Source: Microbispora sp. H13382 (lineage in GTDB: Bacteria; Actinomycetota; Actinomycetes; Streptosporangiales; Streptosporangiaceae). From it: 64,000 nucleotides of DNA. The notes below the pieces were generated by a model, which saw only the letters and a list, made by a program, of their open reading frames with translations, was not told the DNA's origin and made no database searches. This document shows, in pieces, positions 7,796-16,218 of this stretch (position 1 is the stretch's first letter; every line of letters begins with the position of its first letter). Both the position numbers and the translations under genes were made by a program. The stretch lies in NCBI RefSeq assembly GCF_014161445.1, contig NZ_JABBXA010000015.1:124001-188000 (forward strand), written 5' to 3'.

Positions 7796-9304
7796 TCACC
7801 CTAGCCTTTCTTCGGGCGGGCACGCGGGGAGGCGGACGCGGAACACCGCGCCGCGGCCGGGCTCGCCGTCGGCCGTGATGGTGCCGCCGTGGGCCTGGAC
7901 GAGGGCGGCGGCGATGGACAGCCCGAGTCCCGTGCCGCCGGAGTCCGACCGGCTGCGCGCGGGATCGGCGCGGTAGAACCTCTCGAAGACGCACTCGGCG
8001 TCGCCGGAGGCCAGGCCCGGGCCGTCGTCGGCCACCTCGATCAGCGCCTGCGATCCGGGCACGAGGCCCACGCCCACGCGGAAGGCGGTGCCCGCGGGAG
8101 TGTGCCGCAGGGCGTTGCCGACGAGGTTGCCGACGACCTGGCGCAGCCGCGCCTCGTCGCCGAGCACCCGCACCGGCTCCTCCGAGTCGTCCAGCCGCAG
8201 CAGGTCGATCTCCCGGTCCGGCGCGAGCGTCTGCGCGTCGAGCACCACCCCCGCCGCGAGGCTGAGCACGTCGACCGGGCGGCGTTCGAGGGGGCGCTGC
8301 TGGTCGAGCCTGGCGAGCAGCAGCAGGTCGTCCACGAGCAGGCCCATGCGTACGGCCTGGTCCTCGATGCGGCGCAGCAGCACGACGGGGTCCTGCGAAC
8401 TCTGCTGGCGGTACAGCTCGGCGAAGCCGCGGATCGAGGTGAGCGGGGTGCGCAGCTCGTGGGAGGCGTCGGCCATGAACCGGCGCATCCGCTCCTGCGA
8501 CGCCTCCCGCTCGCGGAACGCCGTCTCGATCTGGGTGAGCATGCCGTTGATGGACCGGCCGAGACGGCCCATCTCCGTGCGCCGGTGCCGGAGCGGGACG
8601 CGCCGCGACAGGTCGCCGGCCGCGATCGCCTCCGCCGTCCTCTCGATCTCCCCCAGCGGACGCAGGCTGCGCCGTACGAGCCAGTAACAGGCGACCCCGA
8701 GCGCGACGAGCACGGCGAGGCCGACCCCGACGACGATCGCCTCCAGCTGGGAGACCGTGCCGTCGATGTCGGCCAGGCTGATGGCGGCGACGCGGAACCG
8801 GGTGCCGTCCTGTTCGCGTACGGCGATCGCCCGCCACAGCACCCCCGAACGGGACTCCACCGTGAACAGCCACCGTCCCCGGTCCTGGCGTGGCCTGGGC
8901 AGCGCGGGCGGCGGGTCGGCGTTCGGCGGCTCCTGGACGGTGCGGACCACGGTGCCGTACTGGTCGAGCACGACGATGTAGAACGACCCGAACTGCCTCG
9001 GCGGCCGGGACACGGCATTGGCGGCCTGGGCGGGAGGCGGCTCGGCCGGGCGCCGGCCGATGGCCGTGAGCTGCGTGTCGACCCGCTGCACCAGGTAGCC
9101 CCGCAGGAGCTGGACGGCGAAACCGCCGGTCAGCGCGATCGCGAGCGTCACCAGCAGCAGCGTCCCCGCGACGAGCCGCAGCCAGAGCGGGGTCCGCGCG
9201 ACCCGCCGCCGCAGCTCACCGCCGCTCAGCGGGCGCGGCACCCGGCGGACGCCGGCCGCTCCGCCGGAACGGAGCAGGTCAGTGACGCGGCGCACGGAGG
9301 ACAT
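7796..9304 (-). CDS. Sensor histidine kinase (EnvZ/BaeS-like), MacAB-linked
   Basis: A 502-residue membrane kinase: TM1 near residues 40-65, an extracytoplasmic sensor of about 115 residues, TM2 near 185-205, HAMP (LRPLGEIERTAEAIAAGDL), HisKA with the phospho-acceptor in DASHELRTPLTSIRGF, and an ATPase domain with N-box NLVGNALRHTP, DDGPGL and GGTGLGLSI. It phosphorylates the response regulator encoded just upstream, with which it overlaps by 26 bases. It closely resembles the kinase at 17192-18628 in architecture, so the two systems are paralogues. The extracytoplasmic domain should detect an envelope signal such as an antibiotic or peptide handled by the adjacent transporter. Confidence 0.95.
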   Translation of the reverse strand: MSSVRRVTDLLRSGGAAGVRRVPRPLSGGELRRRVARTPLWLRLVAGTLLLVTLAIALTGGFAVQLLRGYLVQRVDTQLTAIGRRPAEPPPAQAANAVSRPPRQFGSFYIVVLDQYGTVVRTVQEPPNADPPPALPRPRQDRGRWLFTVESRSGVLWRAIAVREQDGTRFRVAAISLADIDGTVSQLEAIVVGVGLAVLVALGVACYWLVRRSLRPLGEIERTAEAIAAGDLSRRVPLRHRRTEMGRLGRSINGMLTQIETAFREREASQERMRRFMADASHELRTPLTSIRGFAELYRQQSSQDPVVLLRRIEDQAVRMGLLVDDLLLLARLDQQRPLERRPVDVLSLAAGVVLDAQTLAPDREIDLLRLDDSEEPVRVLGDEARLRQVVGNLVGNALRHTPAGTAFRVGVGLVPGSQALIEVADDGPGLASGDAECVFERFYRADPARSRSDSGGTGLGLSIAAALVQAHGGTITADGEPGRGAVFRVRLPACPPEERLG

Positions 9305-9968
9305 AGCCGACGCCGCGGAGCGTGTGGATCAGCTTGGGCTCGGTGGTGTCGACCTTGCGCCGGAGATAGGAGACGTACGACTCGACCACGTTGTGGTCGC
9401 CGCCGAAGTCGTAGTGCCAGACGTGGTCGAGGATCTGCGCCTTCGACAGCACCCGGCCCTGGTTGGCCATGAAGTAGTGCAGCAGCTTGAACTCGGTGGG
9501 CGACAGCCGTACGAGGGCGCCGCCGCGCCAGACCTGGTGGGAGTCCTCGTCGAGCTCCAGGTCGGCGACGCGCAGCCGGGCGGGAGCGGCGTCCCCGCCG
9601 CGCGTGCGGCGCAGCACGGCCCGGATGCGCGCGAGCACCTCCTCCAGGCTGAACGGCTTGGTGACGTAGTCGTCGCCGCAGCCCAGCCCGGCGATCTTGT
9701 CCTCGGTCGCGTCCCTGGCGGTGAGGAACAGCACCGGGACCCGCCGCCCGGAGGCCTGCAGCCGGTCGGAGACGGCGAAGCCGTCCAGGTCCGGCAGCAT
9801 GACGTCGAGCACGATCAGATCGGGGCGCACCTTGGCGGCGATCTGGACCGCCTCCCGGCCGGTGCCCGCGGTGATCACCTCGAACCCGGCGTACCGCAGG
9901 CTCGCCGACAGCAGTTCCCTGATGTCGGGCTCGTCGTCGACGACCAGCAGACGGCCCTCCGTGGTCAC
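9279..9968 (-). CDS. OmpR-family response regulator, MacAB-linked
   Basis: A 229-residue regulator: receiver domain with the acidic pair in VVDDEPD, phospho-acceptor Asp in LIVLDVMLPDLDGF, the conserved Thr in FLTARDATEDK and Lys in YVTKPF, followed by a winged-helix DNA-binding domain (LTPTEF-type segment LSPTEFKLLHYFM, ending in the conserved LIHTLRGVGYVLR). The GTG start overlaps the stop of the preceding DUF5666-like gene (GTGA). As the regulator sits inside the transporter operon it most likely controls that operon and possibly the divergent adaptor gene. Confidence 0.95.
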   Translation of the reverse strand: MTTEGRLLVVDDEPDIRELLSASLRYAGFEVITAGTGREAVQIAAKVRPDLIVLDVMLPDLDGFAVSDRLQASGRRVPVLFLTARDATEDKIAGLGCGDDYVTKPFSLEEVLARIRAVLRRTRGGDAAPARLRVADLELDEDSHQVWRGGALVRLSPTEFKLLHYFMANQGRVLSKAQILDHVWHYDFGGDHNVVESYVSYLRRKVDTTEPKLIHTLRGVGYVLRAPRH

Positions 9969-10531
9969 GATCCCGCCCTCCTGCCCATGGGCGAGCCCTG
10001 CGTGACCGCCGTCGCCGCCACCTGGCCCTGGGCGTCGGCGGCGCCCGCGACGGTGACGAAGCTGCCCGGCTTGAGGTCGGAGACCTTCCCCGCCCGGCTG
10101 ACCTGGACCTTGGTCTCGCCCGAGGTGGTCACCGTGACCACGCCGCCGTTCGGGGTCTGGACGTAGATCTTGTCGCCGTCGACGAGCTTGACCGTCCCGA
10201 AGGTCATGCCACCGGACCCTGCCCCTGCGCCCGCGCCGCCGAAGCCACCGCCCGCGCCTCGTGCGTACCCACCGCCCGCGGGGGCCTGACCTGCGCCGGC
10301 ATACGCCCCCGGGCCGGCCGCACGGGACGGCACCCGGCCCGGTGCGGAGCCGCCCAGGAGCTTCTGCACCTGGATGCCGAGGAGCAGCCCGGCCACCAGC
10401 AGGACGCCCCCGGCCAGGGCGAGCGTCAGCTTCGACCCGCCCGCCCGCGCGGGACGCGCCGTCAGCACCTCCTGGAGGTCGTCGTCGAACGGCGAGGTCT
10501 CCAGAAGCTCCTCGGTGTCGTTCCTGCTCAC
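9965..10531 (-). CDS. Membrane-anchored DUF5666-like protein
   Basis: A 188-residue protein with a charged N-terminal cytoplasmic tail, a single transmembrane helix (LTLALAGGVLLVAGLLLGIQV), a Gly/Ala/Pro-rich linker, and a C-terminal beta domain: GTVKLVDGDKIYVQTPNGGVVTV ... LKPGSFVTVAGAADAQGQVAATAV. The last part resembles small OB-like or DUF5666 domains found in secreted proteins beside MacAB-type transporters. GGGAG lies just upstream of its ATG. It sits between the permease and the response regulator, so it is probably an extracytoplasmic accessory of the transporter; the biochemical role is unknown. Confidence 0.75.
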   Translation of the reverse strand: MSRNDTEELLETSPFDDDLQEVLTARPARAGGSKLTLALAGGVLLVAGLLLGIQVQKLLGGSAPGRVPSRAAGPGAYAGAGQAPAGGGYARGAGGGFGGAGAGAGSGGMTFGTVKLVDGDKIYVQTPNGGVVTVTTSGETKVQVSRAGKVSDLKPGSFVTVAGAADAQGQVAATAVTQGSPMGRRAGS

Positions 10532-10559
10532 ATCAATCTCCCTTCCACGGGTCCGGCCG

Positions 10560-11840
10560 TCACTCGAAGCGCAGGGCTTCGATCGGCCGCAGCCCGGCGG
10601 CGCGGTTGGCGGGATAGCTGCCGAAGAACAGGCCGATCACGACCGAGACGCCGAGCGCCAGCGCGATCGACGCCGGGACGATCACCGGCCGCACGCCCGC
10701 GATCGTGAACTGGGCGCCGATCACGGCGATCAGCACGCCCAGGAGGCCGCCGACGAGGCTGAGCATCGTCGCCTCGGCGAGGAACTGGCCGAGGATCGCG
10801 CCCTTCGGCGCGCCGATCGCCTTGCGGATGCCGATCTCCCTGGTCCGCTCGGTGACCGTGACGAGCATGATGTTCGTGATGCCGATACCGCCGACGAGCA
10901 GGCTGATCGCGGCCACCGCGCCGAGCAGGACCGTGAACGTCCCGGTCGCCGCGCTGACCGTCTCCTGCAGGGCGGCCTGGTTGAGGATGCGGTAGTCGGC
11001 GCTCGCCGAGCCGGTGATTCCGTGCCGCTGGTTGAGCACCTCGGTGACCTCGCTCTGCGCGGCGTCGACCGCCTCGGCGCTCTTGGCCTGCACGAGGATC
11101 TGCCCCAGCGGCCCGAACCCGGTCAGGCTCTGCTGTACGGCGGGCAGCGGGGCGATCGCCACGTCGTCGGCGTCCTGGAACCCGGACGAGCCGGCCTCCT
11201 TCAGCACGCCGACGACGGTGAACGGCACGCCCGACACCGTGATCTGCCTGCCGAGGGGGTCGACCGTGCCGAACAGGTTCTCGGCCACCGTCTGCCCGAT
11301 CACCACGACCTTGCGCGCGGCGAGCACGTCGTCGTTGTAGAAGTAGGAGCCCTTGACCACCGGCTTGTTCGACGCCTCGAAGTAGCTCGGGTAGGTGCCC
11401 ACGAGCTGGCCGATCGAGTGGCTCGCCCCATCGTAGGCGGCGCTCTGGGACTGCGCCGTCACGACCGGCGAGACGCTCTTGACCGAGGGGGCGTTCGCCG
11501 GGTCGGCCAGCGCCCGTGCGTCGTCGACGGTGAGGTCCTTGGCCTGGGTGCGCGGGCCGGTGTTCTGCCGCCCGGCCTGGCCGCCCCCTCCCCCGCCGGC
11601 GCCGCGGGCGAAACCGCCGGGGCCACCCCCGCCACCCGAGGTGGAGGGCGTGACGGTCAGCGAGTTGGCCCCGAGCCGCTGGATGTTCTGCTGGATCTGC
11701 CGGGACGACCCCTCGCCGATCGCGACCAGCAGGATCACCGCGGCGACGCCGATCAGGATGCCGAGCATGGTCAGCGCGCTGCGCATCTTGTTCGCGGCCA
11801 GGCCGCGCAGCGCGAACCGCAGGACCTCCGCGGCGTTCAC
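10560..11840 (-). CDS. MacB-type ABC transporter permease
   Basis: A 426-residue FtsX/MacB permease: an N-terminal cytoplasmic lead and TM1 (NKMRSALTMLGILIGVAAVILLVAIG), a large extracytoplasmic MacB periplasmic core domain, and three C-terminal membrane helices around LLVGGIGITNIMLVTVTERTREIGIRKAIGA, the most conserved FtsX motif. The extracytoplasmic part contains a Gly-rich loop near residues 55-80. MacB proteins act as mechanotransmitters and drive extrusion of lipoproteins, peptides or drugs without transporting across the inner membrane themselves. The GTG start overlaps the stop of the ATPase gene (GTGA), confirming co-translation. Confidence 0.94.
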   Translation of the reverse strand: MNAAEVLRFALRGLAANKMRSALTMLGILIGVAAVILLVAIGEGSSRQIQQNIQRLGANSLTVTPSTSGGGGGPGGFARGAGGGGGGQAGRQNTGPRTQAKDLTVDDARALADPANAPSVKSVSPVVTAQSQSAAYDGASHSIGQLVGTYPSYFEASNKPVVKGSYFYNDDVLAARKVVVIGQTVAENLFGTVDPLGRQITVSGVPFTVVGVLKEAGSSGFQDADDVAIAPLPAVQQSLTGFGPLGQILVQAKSAEAVDAAQSEVTEVLNQRHGITGSASADYRILNQAALQETVSAATGTFTVLLGAVAAISLLVGGIGITNIMLVTVTERTREIGIRKAIGAPKGAILGQFLAEATMLSLVGGLLGVLIAVIGAQFTIAGVRPVIVPASIALALGVSVVIGLFFGSYPANRAAGLRPIEALRFE

Positions 11841-12622
11841 GAGGCCACCTCCGCGAGCCGCGGGGGCGGGCCGCCGACCGGCGTGGTGCGCACGTCCTCC
11901 ACGATCCGGCCGTCCATGAGGCGGACGACCCGTTTGGCGTGCGCGGCGACCTCCTCCTCGTGCGTGATGACGACCAGGGTCCGGCCGCTCGCGCTGAGAC
12001 GGTCGAAGATGTTCATGACGTCCTCGCTGGACTTGCTGTCGAGAGCGCCCGTGGGCTCGTCGGCCAGCAGCAGGGTCGGCGCGGTGACGAGCGCGCGGGC
12101 CACCGCCACCCGCTGCTGCTGGCCGCCGGACAGCTCGTTGGGCTGGTGGTGGACGCGCTCGGAGAGCCCGACCCGGTCGAGCGCGGCCAGCGCCCTGCGG
12201 CGCCGCTCCGCGGCCCCGACCCCGCCGTACGCCAGGGGAAGCTCGACGTTGGCGAGCGCGCTCATCCGGGGGATGAGGTTGAACGACTGGAACACGAAGC
12301 CGAGTTTGCGGTTGCGGACGATCGCGAGCCGCCGCTCGTCGAGCCCGCCCACGTCGGTGCCGTCGAGGTGGTAGGTCCCGCCGGAGGGGACGTCGAGGCA
12401 GCCGATGATGTTCATCAGCGTGGACTTGCCGGAGCCGGAGGCGCCCATGATCGCGACATAGTCGCCGCGCTCCACCCTGAGCGACACGCCGCGCAGCGCG
12501 CGCACCGCGGTCTCGCCCTCGCCGTACACCTTGGTGACGTGGCCCAGATCGAGCACAGGGGGGTCGAGCGCAGGGGGGTTGAGCACAGGGGGGTCGAGCG
12601 CCGGCGGCGGCCCGGGCCTCAT
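11837..12622 (-). CDS. MacB-type ABC transporter ATP-binding protein
   Basis: A 261-residue ATPase of the MacB/LolD class: Walker A GASGSGKST, Q-loop FVFQSFNLIPR, signature LSGGQQQR, Walker B LLLADEPTGALD and H-loop ITHEEE. It powers the permease of the next gene. The start ATG at 12622 overlaps the adaptor stop (ATGA). The first 20 residues are unusual: a Pro/Leu/Asp pentapeptide repeat encoded by four 15-bp tandem copies at 12551-12610, before the normal beginning at VLDLGHVTKVYGEG. A shorter start inside the repeat cannot be ruled out. Confidence 0.95.
   Translation of the reverse strand: MRPGPPPALDPPVLNPPALDPPVLDLGHVTKVYGEGETAVRALRGVSLRVERGDYVAIMGASGSGKSTLMNIIGCLDVPSGGTYHLDGTDVGGLDERRLAIVRNRKLGFVFQSFNLIPRMSALANVELPLAYGGVGAAERRRRALAALDRVGLSERVHHQPNELSGGQQQRVAVARALVTAPTLLLADEPTGALDSKSSEDVMNIFDRLSASGRTLVVITHEEEVAAHAKRVVRLMDGRIVEDVRTTPVGGPPPRLAEVAS
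12551..12610. repeat. 15-bp tandem repeat in ATPase N-terminus
   Basis: Four 15-bp units (consensus GAGCACAGGGGGGTC on the plus strand), the last one degenerate. They lie inside the start of the ABC ATPase gene and encode a five-residue Pro-rich unit (PPVLD/PPALN) that precedes the conserved domain. Because the unit is a multiple of three, copy-number change would keep the frame. Confidence 0.85.
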
Positions 12623-13800
12623 CGGTTGCCTCCGCCGCCACCGCCACCGCCGCCGAAGCCGCGGCCGAACCCGCCTCCGCCGCCGGGGAACTGGATGCCC
12701 CCGCCTCCGCCGGTCGTCGACGCCTGGGGCCGCACCACCTGGTCGCCCTCCTGGAGCCCCGACTTGATCTCGGTGGTGGTGTCGCCCTTGAGACCGGCCT
12801 CCACCCTCTTCACGACCTGCCTGCCGTTCTCCAGCACCGTCACGGTGGTCTGGCCGCCCGCCGTGGTGACCGCCGAGGAGGCCACCGTGAGCACGTCGGC
12901 CGCCTCGCCCACGGTCACCCGTGCGGTGGCCGTCTGCCCGAGCCGTACGGTGGAGGGCACGTCGGTCAGCGAGATCGTCACGGCGTACTGGACGACGTTG
13001 TTGTTGGTCTGCGGCTGCGGGTCGACCACCGTCACCTTGCCGGCGGCGGTGACCCCGGCGAGGGCGTCGAAGCTCACCGTCGCCGCCTGGCCGACCTCGA
13101 TCCTGCTGACGTCGGCCTCGGTGAAGTTCCCCACGATCCGCAGGCGGGCGGGGTCGGTGATCTCGACGAAGCCGCCGGAGCCGGCGGACCCGGAGGACCC
13201 CGCGGAGCCTGTGGACCCTGTGGACCCTGTGGACCCTGTGGACCCGTTCTGCGACTGCGCCTGGCCGCCCTGCGAGGACCCGCCCGACGCGCCGGACGAG
13301 CCGCCGACGGCCCCGTTGACCGCCGTGACGACCCCCGCGAACGGCGCCTTGATCACCGTGCCCGCCACCGCCCGCTTCGCCGACCGGTAGGCGTTTCGCG
13401 CGTTGATGTACTGCGAGTAGCCCGAGGCCGTCGAGGTGTCGGCCTCCTCCGCGGCGTCCAGGCTCGCCCGGGCCGCCTCCAGGCTCTCCCGGGCAGCGGT
13501 GTCGTCGATGCGCGCGAGCACCTGTCCCTTCTTGACCCGGTCGCCGGTCTCGACCAGTACGGCCTCGACGGTGCCGTTGGTGCCGAAAGCGAGGGCGCGC
13601 GTCCGGGCGCTCTCGACGGAACCGGAGGCCGATACCGAGGCGAGCACGGTCCCGCGGGTCACCCGGGTCGTCAGCGGCGCGGCGCCGTCTCCGGAGGTGT
13701 CGCCCCCCACGGACGCCCAGGCCGCCGCGATCCCGCCGAGCAGCAGTACCACCAGGACGCCGTTGATGATCAGCGTCCTGCGCTTCGTCGACAGCTTCAC
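12619..13800 (-). CDS. MacA/HlyD-type efflux adaptor protein
   Basis: A membrane-fusion adaptor of 393 residues when read from the GTG at 13800 (VKLSTKRRTLIINGVLVVLLLGG): one N-terminal membrane anchor, a half lipoyl motif (GTNGTVEAVLVETGDRVKKGQVLARID), an alpha-hairpin (AARESLEAARASLDAAEEA), the second lipoyl half (GTVIKAPFAGVVTAV) and beta-barrel and membrane-proximal domains. A Gly-Ser-Thr-rich insertion lies between the second lipoyl half and the barrel and includes the 9-bp repeat at 13208-13243. The C-terminus is a long glycine run. The frame stays open to 13911 but that extension is encoded by the repetitive promoter region. First gene of the transporter operon. Confidence 0.9.
   Translation of the reverse strand: MKLSTKRRTLIINGVLVVLLLGGIAAAWASVGGDTSGDGAAPLTTRVTRGTVLASVSASGSVESARTRALAFGTNGTVEAVLVETGDRVKKGQVLARIDDTAARESLEAARASLDAAEEADTSTASGYSQYINARNAYRSAKRAVAGTVIKAPFAGVVTAVNGAVGGSSGASGGSSQGGQAQSQNGSTGSTGSTGSTGSAGSSGSAGSGGFVEITDPARLRIVGNFTEADVSRIEVGQAATVSFDALAGVTAAGKVTVVDPQPQTNNNVVQYAVTISLTDVPSTVRLGQTATARVTVGEAADVLTVASSAVTTAGGQTTVTVLENGRQVVKRVEAGLKGDTTTEIKSGLQEGDQVVRPQASTTGGGGGIQFPGGGGGFGRGFGGGGGGGGGNR
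13208..13243. repeat. 9-bp minisatellite encoding Gly-Ser-Thr
   Basis: Four exact copies of CCTGTGGAC in the adaptor gene; on the coding strand each copy gives Gly-Ser-Thr. Imperfect copies continue on the 5' side as Gly-Ser-Ala and Ser-Ser. The unit keeps the reading frame, so length variation between strains is expected. Confidence 0.85.
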
Positions 13801-13954
13801 GACGTCGAACCATGGCAAACTCCGCTGCGGGCAACCTAGGCTGATGCTGAGGGTTTGCTGACAGTCCGCGTCCGGGTCCGCGTCCGCGTCCGGGTCCGCA
13901 TCCACAGACAACTCTCAGGTACGGCCAAGCCACCGGTCACGTGGCGTCAGCAGG
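13801..13954. promoter_or_regulatory. Divergent promoter region of two adaptor genes, with hexamer repeat
   Basis: About 154 bp separate the two divergent adaptor starts. Bases 13864-13899 are six copies of a hexamer, GTCCGC or GTCCGG. I cannot identify -10 or -35 boxes with confidence. The response regulator of the operon is the obvious candidate to bind here, but no clear OmpR-type direct repeat stands out other than the hexamer array. Confidence 0.5.
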
Positions 13955-15748
13955 ATGGCCGCCATGAGATCGAGCACTCCACTCCGCGTCGGAGGGCTCG
14001 CGCTGGCGGGGATCGTCATCGCGAGCGTCGCCGTGATCTCCGCCAGTGGCGGCGACACCTCCGTGGCCGATCGGATCGCGCTCGCGTCTGTCAGGCGGGG
14101 CACGGTCACGTCGTACGTCTCGGCCGCCGGCAACACCGTCGACACCGGCGTGCGCGATCTCGCGTTCGGAGCGGAGGGCACGGTCGAGAAGGTCTACGTC
14201 AAGGTGGGCGAGAAGGTCCGCCGGGGCAAGGTCCTCGCCCGGGTCGACGACACCATCGCCAGGGAGAACTACGCGGCCGCCAAGGCCGCCCTCGCCGCCG
14301 CCCAGGAGACCCTCGACGACGTCAAGAACGGCACCGCCACCGGAGGCGGCGTCTCCGGCGGCGGAACGGGCACGGGAGCCGCCGCGCCCGGGGCCGGCGG
14401 CGCGGGAGCCGGGACGTCCGGCGGCGGAACCGGTGCGGGAGGCGCGGGCGGAGCCGGCACCTCCGGCGCGACTGGCTCCGGAGCGGGACCGGGGAACGCG
14501 GGCGGCTCAGGGAGCGGCGGCCCGGTCGTGTGTCCGACATCCTCCGCGCGTCCCACCGCACAGCCTTCGGGGCGGACTTCGGGGCAGCCGTCTCCGCGTC
14601 CCACCGCACAGCCTTCGGGGCAGCCGACCTCCCGGCCATCGAGCCGGCCGACCGGCCGTACGGGCGACAAGAAGACGACCGCGGCGAGCGTGGCCCTCGT
14701 GGCGTACCGGGGCGGTGACCACGGAGGTGACCACGGCGGCCCGAAGCCCGAGCCCAGTCCCGTCCCCGCACACACGCCGCGTCCGCACGCGAAACCGTCC
14801 GCGACGCACCGTCCGGCCCCCGCGGACGGCGGAGCTGCCACGCCGAATCCCGGGGTGAGCGTGTCGATCCTGCCCACGGCACCGGCACAGCAGCCCTCCG
14901 CCAAGCCGATCCCCTCCCCCAGCGGTTCCTCCTCCACGTGTGCGCCCGGCCGGGGCGGCCAGGGACAGGGCTCACAGGAGCAGGGCGCACAGGGGCGGAG
15001 CCGGCAGGGGCAGGGTGGCGGCACGCAGGGTCGTGCGGGCTTCGGCGGCGGCCAGAGCGCTCCGGGCGGTCAGGCGGGCCAGGGCGGCGGCGCCCGGCTG
15101 ACCGAGGCACAGGCCGAGGCGCAGGTCAGCCAGGCGACAACCGAACTGGCCGAGGCCAAGAAGGCCCTCGCCGGCGTGCGTATCAAGGCCCCGGCGGATG
15201 GCACGATCCTGTCGATCGCGGGAACCACCGGCTCCCGCTACACCTCGGGCGCCTTCATCACCCTCGGCGACCTCGACGCTCTTCAGGTGCAGGCGATGTT
15301 CACCGAGTCGGACCTCCGCTTCCTGAAGGCCGGTCAGGCGGCCACGGTCACGCTGTCCACGCAGCCGGGACGGGAGTACGCCGGAACGGTCGCCCATATC
15401 GACCCGACCGCGACCACCTCCAACCGGCTGGTCCGTTACGGCGTGACGATCGACCTGGCGAACCGCCCCGCCCGGCCGCTGCTGGGGCAGAGCGCCACCG
15501 TGCGGGTGACGACCGGCGAGGCGGCCGACGCGCTCTACGTCCCCTCACAGGCCGTACGCCTCCAGGACGACGGCACGGCCGTGGTCACGGTGACCAACGA
15601 CGGAACCCAGACACGGCGGACGGTCAAGGTCGGCGTACGCGGCGACAGCCACGCGGAGATCACCGACGGCCTCGCCGAGGGCGACCAGGTCGTCCTGCCC
15701 GGCGCCTCCACCGCCTTCCCCGACGAAGGCTTCCCCACCGCCCGCTGA
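13955..15748 (+). CDS. Efflux adaptor (HlyD/MacA family) with giant low-complexity insertion
   Basis: A 597-residue adaptor: N-terminal membrane anchor (VGGLALAGIVIASVAVISA), first lipoyl half (GAEGTVEKVYVKVGEKVRRGKVLARVD), first hairpin helix (ARENYAAAKAALAAAQETLDDV), then about 250 residues rich in Gly, Ala, Pro, Ser and His, then the second hairpin helix (AEAQVSQATTELAEAKKAL), second lipoyl half (GVRIKAPADGTILSI) and the barrel and proximal domains to the end. The insertion therefore sits at the hairpin tip, where adaptors normally contact an outer component. Start may be ATG 13955 or ATG 13964. It has no adjacent ABC gene on its strand and may share the divergent MacB pair. Confidence 0.9.
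   Translation: MAAMRSSTPLRVGGLALAGIVIASVAVISASGGDTSVADRIALASVRRGTVTSYVSAAGNTVDTGVRDLAFGAEGTVEKVYVKVGEKVRRGKVLARVDDTIARENYAAAKAALAAAQETLDDVKNGTATGGGVSGGGTGTGAAAPGAGGAGAGTSGGGTGAGGAGGAGTSGATGSGAGPGNAGGSGSGGPVVCPTSSARPTAQPSGRTSGQPSPRPTAQPSGQPTSRPSSRPTGRTGDKKTTAASVALVAYRGGDHGGDHGGPKPEPSPVPAHTPRPHAKPSATHRPAPADGGAATPNPGVSVSILPTAPAQQPSAKPIPSPSGSSSTCAPGRGGQGQGSQEQGAQGRSRQGQGGGTQGRAGFGGGQSAPGGQAGQGGGARLTEAQAEAQVSQATTELAEAKKALAGVRIKAPADGTILSIAGTTGSRYTSGAFITLGDLDALQVQAMFTESDLRFLKAGQAATVTLSTQPGREYAGTVAHIDPTATTSNRLVRYGVTIDLANRPARPLLGQSATVRVTTGEAADALYVPSQAVRLQDDGTAVVTVTNDGTQTRRTVKVGVRGDSHAEITDGLAEGDQVVLPGASTAFPDEGFPTAR
14546..14622. repeat. Direct repeat inside the low-complexity insertion
   Basis: A segment beginning CGTCCCACCGCACAGC and continuing CTTCGGGG occurs twice, about 50 bp apart (near 14546 and 14597), and GACTTCGGGGCAGCC variants fill the space between. 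It encodes the repeated Pro-Thr-Ala-Gln-Pro-Ser-Gly unit of the adaptor's insertion. Confidence 0.75.
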
Positions 15749-16218
15749 CACATCGGCAGACCACTCGCCGTCCAGCACGGTCACCGCGCAACGCCCGAGC
15801 AAAAGCGAGGTCACATGATTTCCCTGCGAGTTGACGCTGTCCTCGCTACGCTCCGTGAAGAAAGACACTGCTCCCCGCCGTCCGGGCATCGCCCCGACTG
15901 GCGGGGATTATTCATTGCGGGGCAGTCCGCACCGGTTGGATCGATGACCGTACGGCCAGCAGTCGCACGTCGGGCTACCTGCGGGTGAAGGGGAGTGACG
16001 AGGATATGCACGCTCCGGTGGACAGGCCGCGGTCCGAGCAGGTCCGCGATCTGGGTGCGGTCGCGCTCCGACCGGTCGAGGCCGACGAAAGCCCGGACAG
16101 GCCGGATGCCGAGCAAGAGGGCCGACGACGGTTGTCGTTCATCAGAGCGATGAAATCGGGAGTCGGCGATCTGGCGGAACGCCATGAAGAGGTCCTCCGA
16201 GAGGGCCGACAGCGGACG
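15749..16218. other. 470-bp stretch without a convincing gene; one hairpin
   Basis: No reading frame here shows a recognisable domain or start site; the longest (124 codons, minus strand, 15811-16185) has no family resemblance. Bases 15873-15906 form an inverted repeat CCCCGCC / GGCGGGG followed by ATTATTCATT, which could terminate the adaptor transcript. Base composition is slightly less GC-rich than in the flanking genes. Together with the broken toxin next door this looks like a decayed or exchanged segment. Confidence 0.5.

Noticed and set aside
13801..13911. N-terminal extension of the adaptor rich in Asp and Ala
   Set aside because: It is translated from the hexamer repeat of the divergent promoter and lacks a ribosome site; the GTG at 13800 is followed by a normal membrane anchor.
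12623..13933. Upstream extension of the ABC ATPase frame
   Set aside because: It is a shadow of the adaptor gene in another frame; the ATGA overlap at 12619-12622 fixes the start.
15873..15906. CTCCCCGCC ... GGCGGGGAT looked at first like a type I-E CRISPR repeat
   Set aside because: Only one unit, with a 20-base loop instead of the short loop of such repeats, and no spacers or cas genes. Treated as a hairpin.
15811..16185. 124-codon minus-strand frame in the decayed patch
   Set aside because: No domain, no ribosome site and no resemblance to known families; the reading on the opposite strand is equally featureless.
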